Source: JBHELG01 sp046263195 (GTDB lineage Bacteria; Actinomycetota; Nitriliruptoria; Nitriliruptorales; JAHWKO01). From it: 64,000 bases of DNA. Position numbers and translations under genes: made by a program. Where the stretch lies: NCBI GenBank assembly GCA_046263195.1, contig JBHELG010000039.1:9371-73370 (forward strand). Direction: 5' to 3'. Under the pieces are notes generated by a model, which was given only the letters and a program-made list of their open reading frames with translations, was not told the origin of the DNA and did no database searches. Below, in pieces: positions 10,401-16,479 of this stretch (within the stretch, counting starts at the first letter, position 1; every line of letters begins with the position of its first letter).

Positions 10401-10828
10401 GCCTTACTCGTGTCGTACGCGCCGCTGTCATCGTCGACGCTCACACTGATCGAGTAGTTGCCCGGAGTCGCCGACGACAGGGTGACCGCCTGGGCGACAG
10501 TATCCCCGCAGTCCTTGAACTCGAGGCGGTCGGGAGGTGACTTCGTCACCCCAGCAGGAACGATCACCGTTACTTTTGCAGGCGATTTCCCCGTCGCGTC
10601 GCAGCCGTTGAATCCTCCGGCCTTGTCGTTGTCGATGTGGTAGCTGATCGTCGTCGACCCCGACCCCGAGGCCGGCAGCGCGATGGTGTCGCTGCCGCCC
10701 GCCACGACGTTGGTCCTCACCACGTCCGCGTAGGCGGGCAGCATCGTGGCCAGCACACCAAGGACGACCAGGGCATTGAGTACCCTGGCGATGGAGCGGC
10801 CGGTCTTTCCGGTCTGAATCCGTCGCAT
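7403..10828 (-). CDS. Secreted HYR-repeat protein with C-terminal PxKF-type domain
   Basis: A 1141-residue exported protein. A twin-basic N-terminus and hydrophobic segment (ALVVLGVLATMLPAYA) look like a Sec signal peptide ending AYA. After an N-terminal region of about 230 residues come ten HYR-type beta-sandwich modules of about 83 residues, each opening with D(T/S)TxPxLxxP and carrying CSAxDxAGN. They are followed by a domain with FSAPVD, AGSTAPMKWQV and YNWQSPKQAGKCYRVTITL, the pattern of PxKF-type domains. HYR modules act in adhesion and extracellular matrix contacts. The ATG at 10828 is preceded by GGAAG. Repeated Cys pairs suggest disulfides. The promoter region is shared with a response regulator gene. 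Function is unknown beyond surface or secreted adhesion. Confidence 0.85.
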   Translation of the reverse strand: MRRIQTGKTGRSIARVLNALVVLGVLATMLPAYADVVRTNVVAGGSDTIALPASGSGSTTISYHIDNDKAGGFNGCDATGKSPAKVTVIVPAGVTKSPPDRLEFKDCGDTVAQAVTLSSATPGNYSISVSVDDDSGAYDTSKATFILKVVRRNTAPTLSISGVVHGASYEKGSVPVAFCNVDDKEDGAKTFPATLSAISGGLSNYGLGNQTASCSYKDAGGLEGFASAVYSIVDSTAPTLTLPGDITADATGPSGAPVAYTASASDAVDSAPSWNCSPASDSTFPLGPTIVHCSATDVAGNRAVGQFNVMVQDTTSPILALPSNRVAEATGSQGAAVTWTASANDSVDGALTPTCAPSSGSTFVLGDTPVNCSASDKAGNRADGGFNVSVQDTTPPTLTLPADVDTEAEGPETAVVYSANAFDLVSGDRDVVCDYPSGSSFAVGDTTVSCSAIDAKGNRANNSFKVTVKDTTAPALTLPLDITEEATKTAGADITFAASASDLVDGNVPVECTPTSGGTFEIATTTVNCSASDNTGNNASGSFKITVSDTTPPLLTDLPGDQVIEATGPGGARASYTPPSALDIVDGSRPVVCSPASGSTFSLGHNIVTCSTGDLRGNAAEMSFTVEVVDTTPPEVSVPDNIEAEATSADGANVSWSGVSALDVVDGLLPANCDAKAGDTFPLGTTKVTCSSQDAAGNEGTNAFTISVQDETAPHVIVPADQILEATGPDGAKATWTGTSATDVVDGAVTVSCDRSSGDTFVLGDNMVTCSARDAAGNTGYSAFVIKVVDTTAPEVTVPADFAVEAAGPDGAAASYSASAVDLVEGAIEVSCTPASGNTFHIGDSAVTCSAVDRAGNEAASSFTITVIDTTAPAIVVPADQKIEATSADGARVNYSASANDLVDGDVIPACLPGSGSTFPLGTTEVTCRASDSKGNEASKSFKVTVVDTTAPAVNVPGSLAAMATSASGATVFYSATASDLVDGDIIPTCSPASGTTFAPGETIVSCSATDKAGNTGAGRSFKVRVSFDFIGFSAPVDRSSLNGMKAGSTAPMKWQVSNQKDGYISDLAIVKTTLSAVVSCTGGASDPLDEYATGGTSLRYDSSANQFVYNWQSPKQAGKCYRVTITLSDGNPYPVAFQLK
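7740..10135 (-). repeat. Tandem HYR-module coding repeats (ten units of about 250 bp)
   Basis: Ten diverged copies of one module. Each is recognisable on the plus strand by the recurring GTCGTGTCC (coding DTT) and by GTTGCC near CGAGCA (coding the AGN and CSA motifs). The units are similar but not identical, which argues for old duplication with selection rather than recent expansion. Confidence 0.8.
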
Positions 10829-10916
10829 GAAATGCTTCCCAATCCTCGCGCGGACTCTCGGCCCGCTGGTCTTCTTTTGCGCCGGTTCCGCGGTTCTCCC
10901 CAGCACCGGCCCCGCT

Positions 10917-10934
10917 CTGGTCCCGTCGGACCAG
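10917..10934. promoter_or_regulatory. Perfect 7-bp inverted repeat in the HYR / response-regulator spacer
   Basis: CTGGTCC-CGTC-GGACCAG is a perfect palindrome 89 bases upstream of the HYR gene start. It could be an operator or a 5' UTR hairpin. The whole spacer 10829-11173 (345 bases) has no convincing gene; it holds this palindrome and the direct repeats at 10971-11008. Confidence 0.4.
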
Positions 10935-10970
10935 CTGGTTCTCGCGCTGATACTGAAATCGGCCGGCCAG

Positions 10971-11014
10971 CTGAGAGAACCCTGAGTAGATGCTGAGAAG
11001 ACCCTTAGTGTGGC
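10971..11014. promoter_or_regulatory. Four 11-bp direct repeats (CTGAGA), probable OmpR-family regulator site
   Basis: CTGAGA at 10971, CTGAG at 10982, CTGAGA at 10993 and CTTAG at 11004 are spaced exactly 11 bases apart. One helical-turn direct repeats are the usual target layout of OmpR/PhoB winged-helix regulators, and such a gene starts 160 bases away. The same motif recurs at 13649-13688. Confidence 0.55.
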
Positions 11015-11173
11015 CGAGAGGATCTGGGTAAGTGGTCGAGGACGCTGAGATACCCGAGCGTGGGACACGGGCCGGGCCGGGGGGAGCCGGTGAGGCAAGG
11101 ACAGGTGTCCCGGAAAGGGACCTGAGGCTCCTTCAGGCGCCCAAATCGCCCGCTGCGCCGTTATCCTCTCCCC

Positions 11174-11848
11174 ATGATCACCTCCGCTCCACGGGTACTC
11201 GTCGTCGAGGACGACGCGGCCGTGCGCGACACGGTGACGCTCGCGCTCGAGCAGCAGGGCTTCGAGGTCCGCGCCGTGTCTGACGGGCTCGCGGTCGAGC
11301 AGGCGGTTCGCGATTTCCGCCCCGACCTCGCGGTCCTCGATGTGCGGCTGCCGGTCGGACCGAGCGGCCTCGGTGTCGCCCGGAACCTGCGGACGCTGAC
11401 CGACGCCCCGATCATCTTCCTCACCGCTGCTGACGCGGTCGAAGACCGCCTGGCAGGATTCAGAGCCGGCGGTGACGACTACCTGGCGAAGCCCTTCGCC
11501 GTCGAGGAGTTGCTCGCGCGGATACGGGCTCTGCTGCGCCGCTCCGGGCGCATGGCGGCCCGATGGCAGGTCGGCGACGTCGTCGTCGACGAGGATGCCC
11601 GCACCGTGACCCGCGCAGGACAGCGCATCGACCTCACCCGCACCGAGTTCGATCTGCTCGTCGCGCTCGGGTCGAAACCGGGGCGGGTACTGTCCAAGAG
11701 CCAGTTGCTCACAGGGGTGTGGGGTTTCGAGGAGTACGACCCCAACCTCGTCGAGGTATACGTGAGCACCCTGCGGCGCAAGCTCGAGCAACATGGGACG
11801 CGTCTCATCAACACCGTCCGCGGGGTCGGCTACGTCCTCGAGCCATGA
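11174..11848 (+). CDS. OmpR-family response regulator
   Basis: A 224-residue response regulator. The receiver domain (about residues 7-120) has the acidic pair in VVEDD, the phospho-acceptor Asp56 in AVLDVRLP, the conserved Thr in IFLTA and Lys106 in DYLAKPF. The C-terminal winged helix shows LTRTEFDLLVAL, VLSKSQLL and VEVYVSTLRRKL, ending GVGYVLEP. It overlaps the kinase gene by 4 bases (ATGA), so the two are translated together as a cognate pair. The 11-bp direct repeats upstream are good candidates for its own binding site; its targets may include the divergent HYR gene. Confidence 0.95.
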   Translation: MITSAPRVLVVEDDAAVRDTVTLALEQQGFEVRAVSDGLAVEQAVRDFRPDLAVLDVRLPVGPSGLGVARNLRTLTDAPIIFLTAADAVEDRLAGFRAGGDDYLAKPFAVEELLARIRALLRRSGRMAARWQVGDVVVDEDARTVTRAGQRIDLTRTEFDLLVALGSKPGRVLSKSQLLTGVWGFEEYDPNLVEVYVSTLRRKLEQHGTRLINTVRGVGYVLEP

Positions 11849-13242
11849 GGATGCGTACCCCGCCGTTGCGGCGACGCGTCACGCTGTCCGCGTTGGCGGT
11901 CGTCGCCGTTCTGCTGCTCACGTTCGACGCGTTCGTCTACCTCAGCCTGCGCCACAGTCTCGAGCAGTCGCTGAGCGACCTGCTGGCGACCCGCGCACAG
12001 CTGGCACGCGAACTCGGTGCGACGGTTCCACGGGTAGTCCTCGCACCCCGGCTCGGGGCTCTTGCCGTGCCCGCGACCGTGCTTACCCCTGATGGGCAGC
12101 GGTTCGAGGCCGAACCGGCCACCCCCCGCCTGGGACCCGACCAGCCCCCCACACCGTTGGCTCACCCGCGGATATCGACTCTCGTGACCCTCGACGACGG
12201 CACACAGATAGAGGTCTTCGCCACCCGGGCCGGCGTCGAGACGACCCTCCGCCGTCTGCTGGTGACGGTCCTGAGCGGCACAGCCGCCGCCCTCGCGCTC
12301 GCCTACCTGCTGCTCCGCGCCGTCACCTCCCGGGCTCTCGCACCTCTCGCCCAGGTAGCCGCAACCGCGCAACGTACGAGCGCGGAGCGGACCGGAGAGC
12401 GGCTCAGGCCCGAGCGGAGCGACACCGACCTCGGCCGCATGGCGGTCGCCTTCGACGAGATGCTCGACCGGCTGGAGGACGCGCTCGAACGCTCACAGCA
12501 GGCCGAAGAACGCAGCCGGCGGTTCCTCGCCGACGCTGCCCACCAGTTGCGCACGCCGCTAGCCGGGATCCGCGGGTCCGTCGAGCTTCTCCTCGGCGAG
12601 ACAGACCCCGAGAGCCGTGACCGGCTGCTGGCCCACGCCGTACGCGAGACGGCTCGCATCAGCCGGCTCATCACGAACCTGCTGCACATGGCCCACCTCG
12701 ACCAGGGCCGGCCGATGCTGCGCGCCGCGACCGACCTCTCGGCTTTGTGCCGGCACGAGGTCGAGCGGGCTGCGGCGCTCGCGCCCCATCTCGAGGTCGA
12801 TCTGAAGCTCGACGACCCGCCACCCCCCGCGGTTGAGCTCGACGCCGACGAAGTGAGCGAGGCGATTGCGAACCTCCTCGACAACGCCCGCCGCTATGCG
12901 ACTACCCGCGTCATCCTCGGCGTCGAGCGACACGACACCGTTGTCGTCGTCCGCGTCTGGGATGACGGACCCGGAGTGACCGCCGGCGAGGAGGAGCGCG
13001 TATTCGCACGCTTCGCCAGCCTCGATCCCTACGGCGGGGCGGGGCTGGGTCTGCCGATCGCCCGGGAGGTGGCGCGGGCTCACGGTGGGGACCTCACCTA
13101 CGAGGACGGGGCGTTCGTTCTCAGGCTGCCGATGACTCCGCAGCCGCAGCCAAGAGCGGGTGTGGAGACGCCAGGCAAGGCTTGGGACGACCAGGTGGCG
13201 CCGTCAGGCCGGCGACAGCCTGCAGCGCGCGATCGCCTCTAG
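11845..13242 (+). CDS. Membrane sensor histidine kinase
   Basis: A 465-residue HPK1-type kinase paired with the preceding regulator. It has a membrane helix at about 12-34, an extracytoplasmic sensor segment of about 100 residues, a second helix at about 137-160, HAMP, then the dimerisation domain with His233 in DAAHQLRTPLAG. The catalytic domain has NLLDNARRYA (N box), WDDGPGV (G1) and GAGLGLPIAREVARAHGG (G2). The ATG at 11845 overlaps the regulator stop. The 3' end overlaps the convergent receiver-domain gene by 39 bases. The signal sensed is unknown. Confidence 0.94.
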   Translation: MRMRTPPLRRRVTLSALAVVAVLLLTFDAFVYLSLRHSLEQSLSDLLATRAQLARELGATVPRVVLAPRLGALAVPATVLTPDGQRFEAEPATPRLGPDQPPTPLAHPRISTLVTLDDGTQIEVFATRAGVETTLRRLLVTVLSGTAAALALAYLLLRAVTSRALAPLAQVAATAQRTSAERTGERLRPERSDTDLGRMAVAFDEMLDRLEDALERSQQAEERSRRFLADAAHQLRTPLAGIRGSVELLLGETDPESRDRLLAHAVRETARISRLITNLLHMAHLDQGRPMLRAATDLSALCRHEVERAAALAPHLEVDLKLDDPPPPAVELDADEVSEAIANLLDNARRYATTRVILGVERHDTVVVVRVWDDGPGVTAGEEERVFARFASLDPYGGAGLGLPIAREVARAHGGDLTYEDGAFVLRLPMTPQPQPRAGVETPGKAWDDQVAPSGRRQPAARDRL

Positions 13243-13614
13243 CTCGACCGCGAGGCCCAACATGTCGCTCTCGACAACGACGGCATGCGCGCCGGCGTCG
13301 AGGGCGGCGGCGATGAGCGTGTCCAAGGGTGACATCCCGATGACGAGACAGCCTGGTGCCTCGGCCTGGAGGGTCGCGATGAGGCGCAGCCCGAGGGTGC
13401 CGAGAAGCGCCAGGTGGATGACGGCGACATGAGGGCGGACTTCACCGGCCAGCCGGACGGCCTCGGAACCCCGGTCCGTCTCGGCGACGACTTCAAATCC
13501 GGCGCGTTCGAGGGTGGTGGCGACGACGCGGCGCATCCCCGCGTCGTCTTGGCACACAAGCGCGCGGAGCGTTGGGGCCAGTCGGCCGACCTCGAGCCCG
13601 GTTTGCGACATCAC
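13204..13614 (-). CDS. Stand-alone degenerate receiver-domain protein
   Basis: A 136-residue protein that is a single CheY-like fold without an output domain. The acidic pair is present (LVCQDDAGMRRVV) but the phospho-acceptor position holds His (VAVIHLALLG instead of xxxxDxxxPG) and the usual Lys is Glu (HAVVVESDM). It therefore should not be phosphorylated by the normal mechanism and is best called a pseudo-receiver. It is convergent with, and overlaps, the histidine kinase gene. Its promoter carries the same CTGAGA repeats found upstream of the response regulator, which suggests a feedback role in this system; that is inference. Confidence 0.75.
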   Translation of the reverse strand: MMSQTGLEVGRLAPTLRALVCQDDAGMRRVVATTLERAGFEVVAETDRGSEAVRLAGEVRPHVAVIHLALLGTLGLRLIATLQAEAPGCLVIGMSPLDTLIAAALDAGAHAVVVESDMLGLAVELEAIARCRLSPA

Positions 13615-13648
13615 TTCCCTTCTTCAAGCTGAGGATGACAGGCGAACC

Positions 13649-13688
13649 TGAGAGGGGCCTGAATTCACGGCTGAGAATCCGCTGAGCT
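13649..13688. promoter_or_regulatory. Second CTGAGA direct-repeat array
   Basis: CTGAGA at 13649, CTGAAT at 13660, CTGAGA at 13672 and CTGAGC at 13683 have spacings of 11, 12 and 11 bases. They lie 35-75 bases upstream of the pseudo-receiver gene. The motif and period match the array at 10971-11014. Confidence 0.5.
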
Positions 13689-13745
13689 TGGCGCCACGGG
13701 CGTCACGGCGGGGCGGCAGGTGCGGTTCACGGGGCCGCGCCAGAC

Positions 13746-14369
13746 TCAGGGGATGGGTACCCCCCAGATGGGAAACCAGCGGGTGAGGTCCTGCTCGATC
13801 TGAAGCTCGCCCCCGAGCGCCCCACGAATGCGAAGCTCGAGCTCGTTGTCGCGCCGCTCACCTTCGCGCGGCACGAAGGGATAGAACGTCCCGCGCTTGT
13901 AGAGGTAGACGAGGTGGGCGACGCGCCCCGGATCTGTCCCGCCCGCGGTCTTGGCAAGGCCAGGACCGCTTTCGCGCCCCAGCTCGTCTGTGAATGCGAA
14001 CACGGAAGCGAGCAGCTGGGGGCCGAAGCCCCGCTCCTCGAGGGTGGCGTTCACGAGGTGCACGGTCGTGACGAGATCTTCGAGGTCGGGGTCGCGCACG
14101 ATGATCCAGTGATAGCCATAGGAGTCCTGGTCCTGGGCAAGCTCGGACCCGGACTCTTTCGCGCTCACCGTCAGGAGTTCGGCTATCTCTTGTCTGGTCT
14201 CCTCGAAGACCTGGCCCGAGGCGGGGCGAAAGCAGACTCCGGCGGCGCCGGCCTGCCGCAGCCCGAGCTCCGCCTCGAGGCCGACCGCGGCGCTCGGCAG
14301 TGCGAACAGGGCGTCGAGGTTCGCCTGCTTGCGCTTCGTACGTCCGAGGAGGACGTCGAGGAACCTCAC
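13746..14369 (-). CDS. pspAB: PspA-associated protein PspAB with in-frame repeat insertion
   Basis: A 207-residue actinobacterial protein linked to the phage-shock membrane-stress system; its biochemical role is not established. Recognised from the opening RFLDVLLGRTKRKQANLDAL, then GVCFRPASG, NATLEERGFGPQLL, LVYLYKRGTFYPF and the end DLTRWFPIWGVP. The GTG at 14369 overlaps the htpX stop (GTGA), fixing the start; the longer frame upstream is a shadow of htpX. Residues 134-149 ([16 protein letters not shown]) interrupt a segment that normally runs straight into the LVYLYKRG strand, and they are encoded by a short copy of the dispersed palindromic element. Confidence 0.88.
   Translation of the reverse strand: MRFLDVLLGRTKRKQANLDALFALPSAAVGLEAELGLRQAGAAGVCFRPASGQVFEETRQEIAELLTVSAKESGSELAQDQDSYGYHWIIVRDPDLEDLVTTVHLVNATLEERGFGPQLLASVFAFTDELGRESGPGLAKTAGGTDPGRVAHLVYLYKRGTFYPFVPREGERRDNELELRIRGALGGELQIEQDLTRWFPIWGVPIP
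13931..13980 (-). repeat. Dispersed palindromic element, short form, inside pspAB
   Basis: GCGGTCTTGG (13945-13954) and CCAGGACCGC (13960-13969) form a hairpin with a 5-base loop and one G-T mismatch. The left flank GATCTGTCCCGCC is identical to that of the copy at 25924-25976. It is read in frame. Confidence 0.8.
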
Positions 14370-15286
14370 CTCGGCCGCCCCAGCTGGCGCTCGAGGGCCG
14401 CGAGCTGCTCGAGTCGGCGTTCCAGGCTTGGGTGGCTCGAGAAAAGCGACGACAGGCTGAACCCCGCCGAGATGGCCGGGGCGAAGAAGAACGCATTGAG
14501 GGGTTCGGCGGCGCGCAGGTCCCGGGTCGGAATGGCTCCCATCTCTCCGGTGACCTTGACGAGGGCGGCTGCCAGCGTGGCGGGCGCCCCGGTCAGGATT
14601 GCCCCCGAGCGGTCCGCGGACAGCTCCCGGTAGCGCGACAGCGCTCGGGTCAACAGGAAGCTCACCGCGTAGACCACCGCGGAGACGAGCAGGATGACGA
14701 GGAAGGCGGCGGCGCCCGAGTCCTCGTCGTCGTCGCCCATCCCGAACCCGCCCCACATGCCCATGTGCAGGCCGAAGCGGGTGATGAGGCCGGCGAGCAC
14801 GCCGAGGAAGCTCGCGATGGTCATGACGGCGACGTCACGATGGGCGACGTGAGCCAACTCGTGGGCCAGCACGGCCTCGAGTTCGGGCAGTTCGAGGCGG
14901 TGCATGATCCCCGTCGTGACACACACGACGGCCACCCGGGGGTTGCGTCCCGTGGCGAAGGCGTTGGGAAGGTCGAGGTCGGCGACGGCGACCCGTGGCT
15001 TGGGCATGTCAGCGAGGGCGCAGAGGCGGTCGACGACGCCGTGGAGCTCGGGGGCTTCTTCCGCGCTGACCTCGCGCGCCCCGAGGCTCGCGAGCGCGAT
15101 GCGGTCGGAGAACCAATACTGGGCGAACAAGAATCCCGCGGCTATGAGCACGACGAAGATGGTTGGCAGCCCCACCGCGATGAGCACGCCCATGAAAGCC
15201 ACATAGAGCAGGCCCAGCAGGAACATGGTCCAAAGCATGCGGGCCGCCAGGCCCGTGTCGTGGGGATAGCGCGTCCGCATGTTCAA
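14366..15286 (-). CDS. htpX: HtpX-family membrane zinc metalloprotease
   Basis: A 306-residue M48 peptidase of membrane quality control. The zinc site is AHELAHVAH (H142, E143, H146) with the third ligand in SRYRELSADR. Two hydrophobic helices at about 19-58 and another pair near 150-215 anchor it, with the active site towards the cytoplasm as is usual for HtpX. It lies between pspAA and pspAB, which fits a joint response to envelope stress. The start could be the ATG at 15286 or 15280. A Gly/Met/Asp-rich loop follows the second helix pair. Confidence 0.92.
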   Translation of the reverse strand: MNMRTRYPHDTGLAARMLWTMFLLGLLYVAFMGVLIAVGLPTIFVVLIAAGFLFAQYWFSDRIALASLGAREVSAEEAPELHGVVDRLCALADMPKPRVAVADLDLPNAFATGRNPRVAVVCVTTGIMHRLELPELEAVLAHELAHVAHRDVAVMTIASFLGVLAGLITRFGLHMGMWGGFGMGDDDEDSGAAAFLVILLVSAVVYAVSFLLTRALSRYRELSADRSGAILTGAPATLAAALVKVTGEMGAIPTRDLRAAEPLNAFFFAPAISAGFSLSSLFSSHPSLERRLEQLAALERQLGRPR

Positions 15287-15295
15287 CTAGGTCCC

Positions 15296-15426
15296 TCCCG
15301 CCTCTGTCGCGGTCTGGCATATTCCCGGCCCGCCGGGCCTTCGGCCCTTCCCCGCAGACCCAAGACCGCCACTACGACCTCTTCCCCGAATCGGTCCCTC
15401 CCGCCTCCGTCGTACCACTGAGGACG
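15296..15426. repeat. Dispersed palindromic element, long form with extra flanking module, intergenic
   Basis: The copy fills most of the htpX-pspAA spacer. GCGGTCT (15309-15315) pairs with AGACCGC (15363-15369), with an inner GGGCC-TTC-GGCCC hairpin. It continues into ACTACGACCTC (15371-15381), a module shared with 22330-22545 and 44215-44275. The phrase CCCTCCCGCCTC(C/T)GTCG occurs at both ends, so the copy may be bounded by direct repeats. Confidence 0.75.
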
Positions 15427-15434
15427 TCCCACCC

Positions 15435-15713
15435 TCATCCCGGAATCAGCCCCTCCTCACCGAGCAGCTCCCGCACCTCGGCAAGCGTCGCGTCGCGGGG
15501 CGGCAGGACGAGATCGGAGGGCCCGAGGTGATCGGGGGGCAGCGGGCGGCCGACGTCGAGGATGCGGTCGTGAAGGGCCACGAGCGCCTGCCGGAAGGTG
15601 TCCTCATCGCCTGAACCCACCGCGGAGACGAGCTCGTCGTCAAGCTCGTTGAGATGGTCGAAGGCCTCCTCGGAGACCTCGAACTGTCCTTCCCCCATGA
15701 TACGCAGAATCAT
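15435..15713 (-). CDS. pspAA: PspA-associated protein PspAA
   Basis: A 92-residue protein matching the PspAA family: MILRIMGEGQFEV at the start, an acidic middle (LNELDDELV) and a conserved tail with LVLPPRDATLAEVRELL. PspAA genes lie next to pspA in many actinobacteria. Here the start overlaps the pspA stop by 4 bases. Its function is unproven; the linkage suggests it modulates PspA or its membrane association. Confidence 0.88.
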   Translation of the reverse strand: MILRIMGEGQFEVSEEAFDHLNELDDELVSAVGSGDEDTFRQALVALHDRILDVGRPLPPDHLGPSDLVLPPRDATLAEVRELLGEEGLIPG

Positions 15714-16456
15714 GCGGTTCCCCCTGGTGGCGCATCGATTGCCGGTTGCGATGGAGCCGGACCCACCTCTGCTCTGATGCGCTCGAGCTCCGCGTCCACG
15801 CTGTCCGTGGCCGACAGCCGGTCGAGCTGCGCCTGGATGTCGTCGCCGGGCTGCGCGGTGACGTCCTCGAGGGCCCCTGAGGCCAGCAGCTCGTCCACCG
15901 CTCCTGCCCGTGCCTGGAGTTGGGCGGTCTTGTCCTCGGCACGTTCGATTGCCAGGCCCACATCCCCCATCTCCTCGGAGATGCCGGCCACCGCCTCTCC
16001 GATCTTGCTCTGCGCCTCGGCTGCGGTGTAGGTGGCCTTGATCGTCTCCTTGCGCGTCCGGAAGGCCTCCACCTTCGCCTGAAGCCGTTGGGAAGCCGTG
16101 GTGAGCTTCGCCTCCTCCTGAGCCAGCTGCTCGTGCTGTACCCGGAGGCTTTCCAGCTGGGTGGCGAGGCCCGCCCGACGGCTCAGCGCCTCGCGAGCCA
16201 GATCCTCCCGACCGGCGGCCACGGCCTGGCGCGCCTGCGTCTCGAGCTTGGCCGCCGCCGACTGCAGCTGGGTGGCCTGGAGCTCGATCCGCTTGCGGGA
16301 GGTGGCCACGTCCGCCAGCCCTCGGCGAACCTTCTGCAGCAGCTCGAGCTGACGCTGATAGCTGTAATCAAGCGTCTCACGCGGGTCCTCGGCCCGGTCG
16401 AGCAGCCTGCTCGCCTTGGCTTTGAAGACGTCCGACATCCGTTGCATCAGTCCCAT
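15710..16456 (-). CDS. pspA: Phage shock protein A / IM30 family
   Basis: A coiled-coil, ESCRT-III-like protein that assembles on the inner membrane face under envelope stress. 248 residues, nearly all helical, opening MGLMQRMSDVFKAKASRLLDRAEDP, whose amphipathic helix is typical of PspA/Vipp1. The ATG at 16456 is preceded by AAAGGAGC; the upstream ATG at 16480 has no such support. The C-terminus is a Pro/Gly-rich tail. It starts 23 bases after the pheT stop, so some readthrough from the pheST operon is likely, and it heads the pspA-pspAA-htpX-pspAB set. Confidence 0.93.
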   Translation of the reverse strand: MGLMQRMSDVFKAKASRLLDRAEDPRETLDYSYQRQLELLQKVRRGLADVATSRKRIELQATQLQSAAAKLETQARQAVAAGREDLAREALSRRAGLATQLESLRVQHEQLAQEEAKLTTASQRLQAKVEAFRTRKETIKATYTAAEAQSKIGEAVAGISEEMGDVGLAIERAEDKTAQLQARAGAVDELLASGALEDVTAQPGDDIQAQLDRLSATDSVDAELERIRAEVGPAPSQPAIDAPPGGTA

Positions 16457-16479
16457 GCTGGCTCCTTTCCTCGAGAGCA

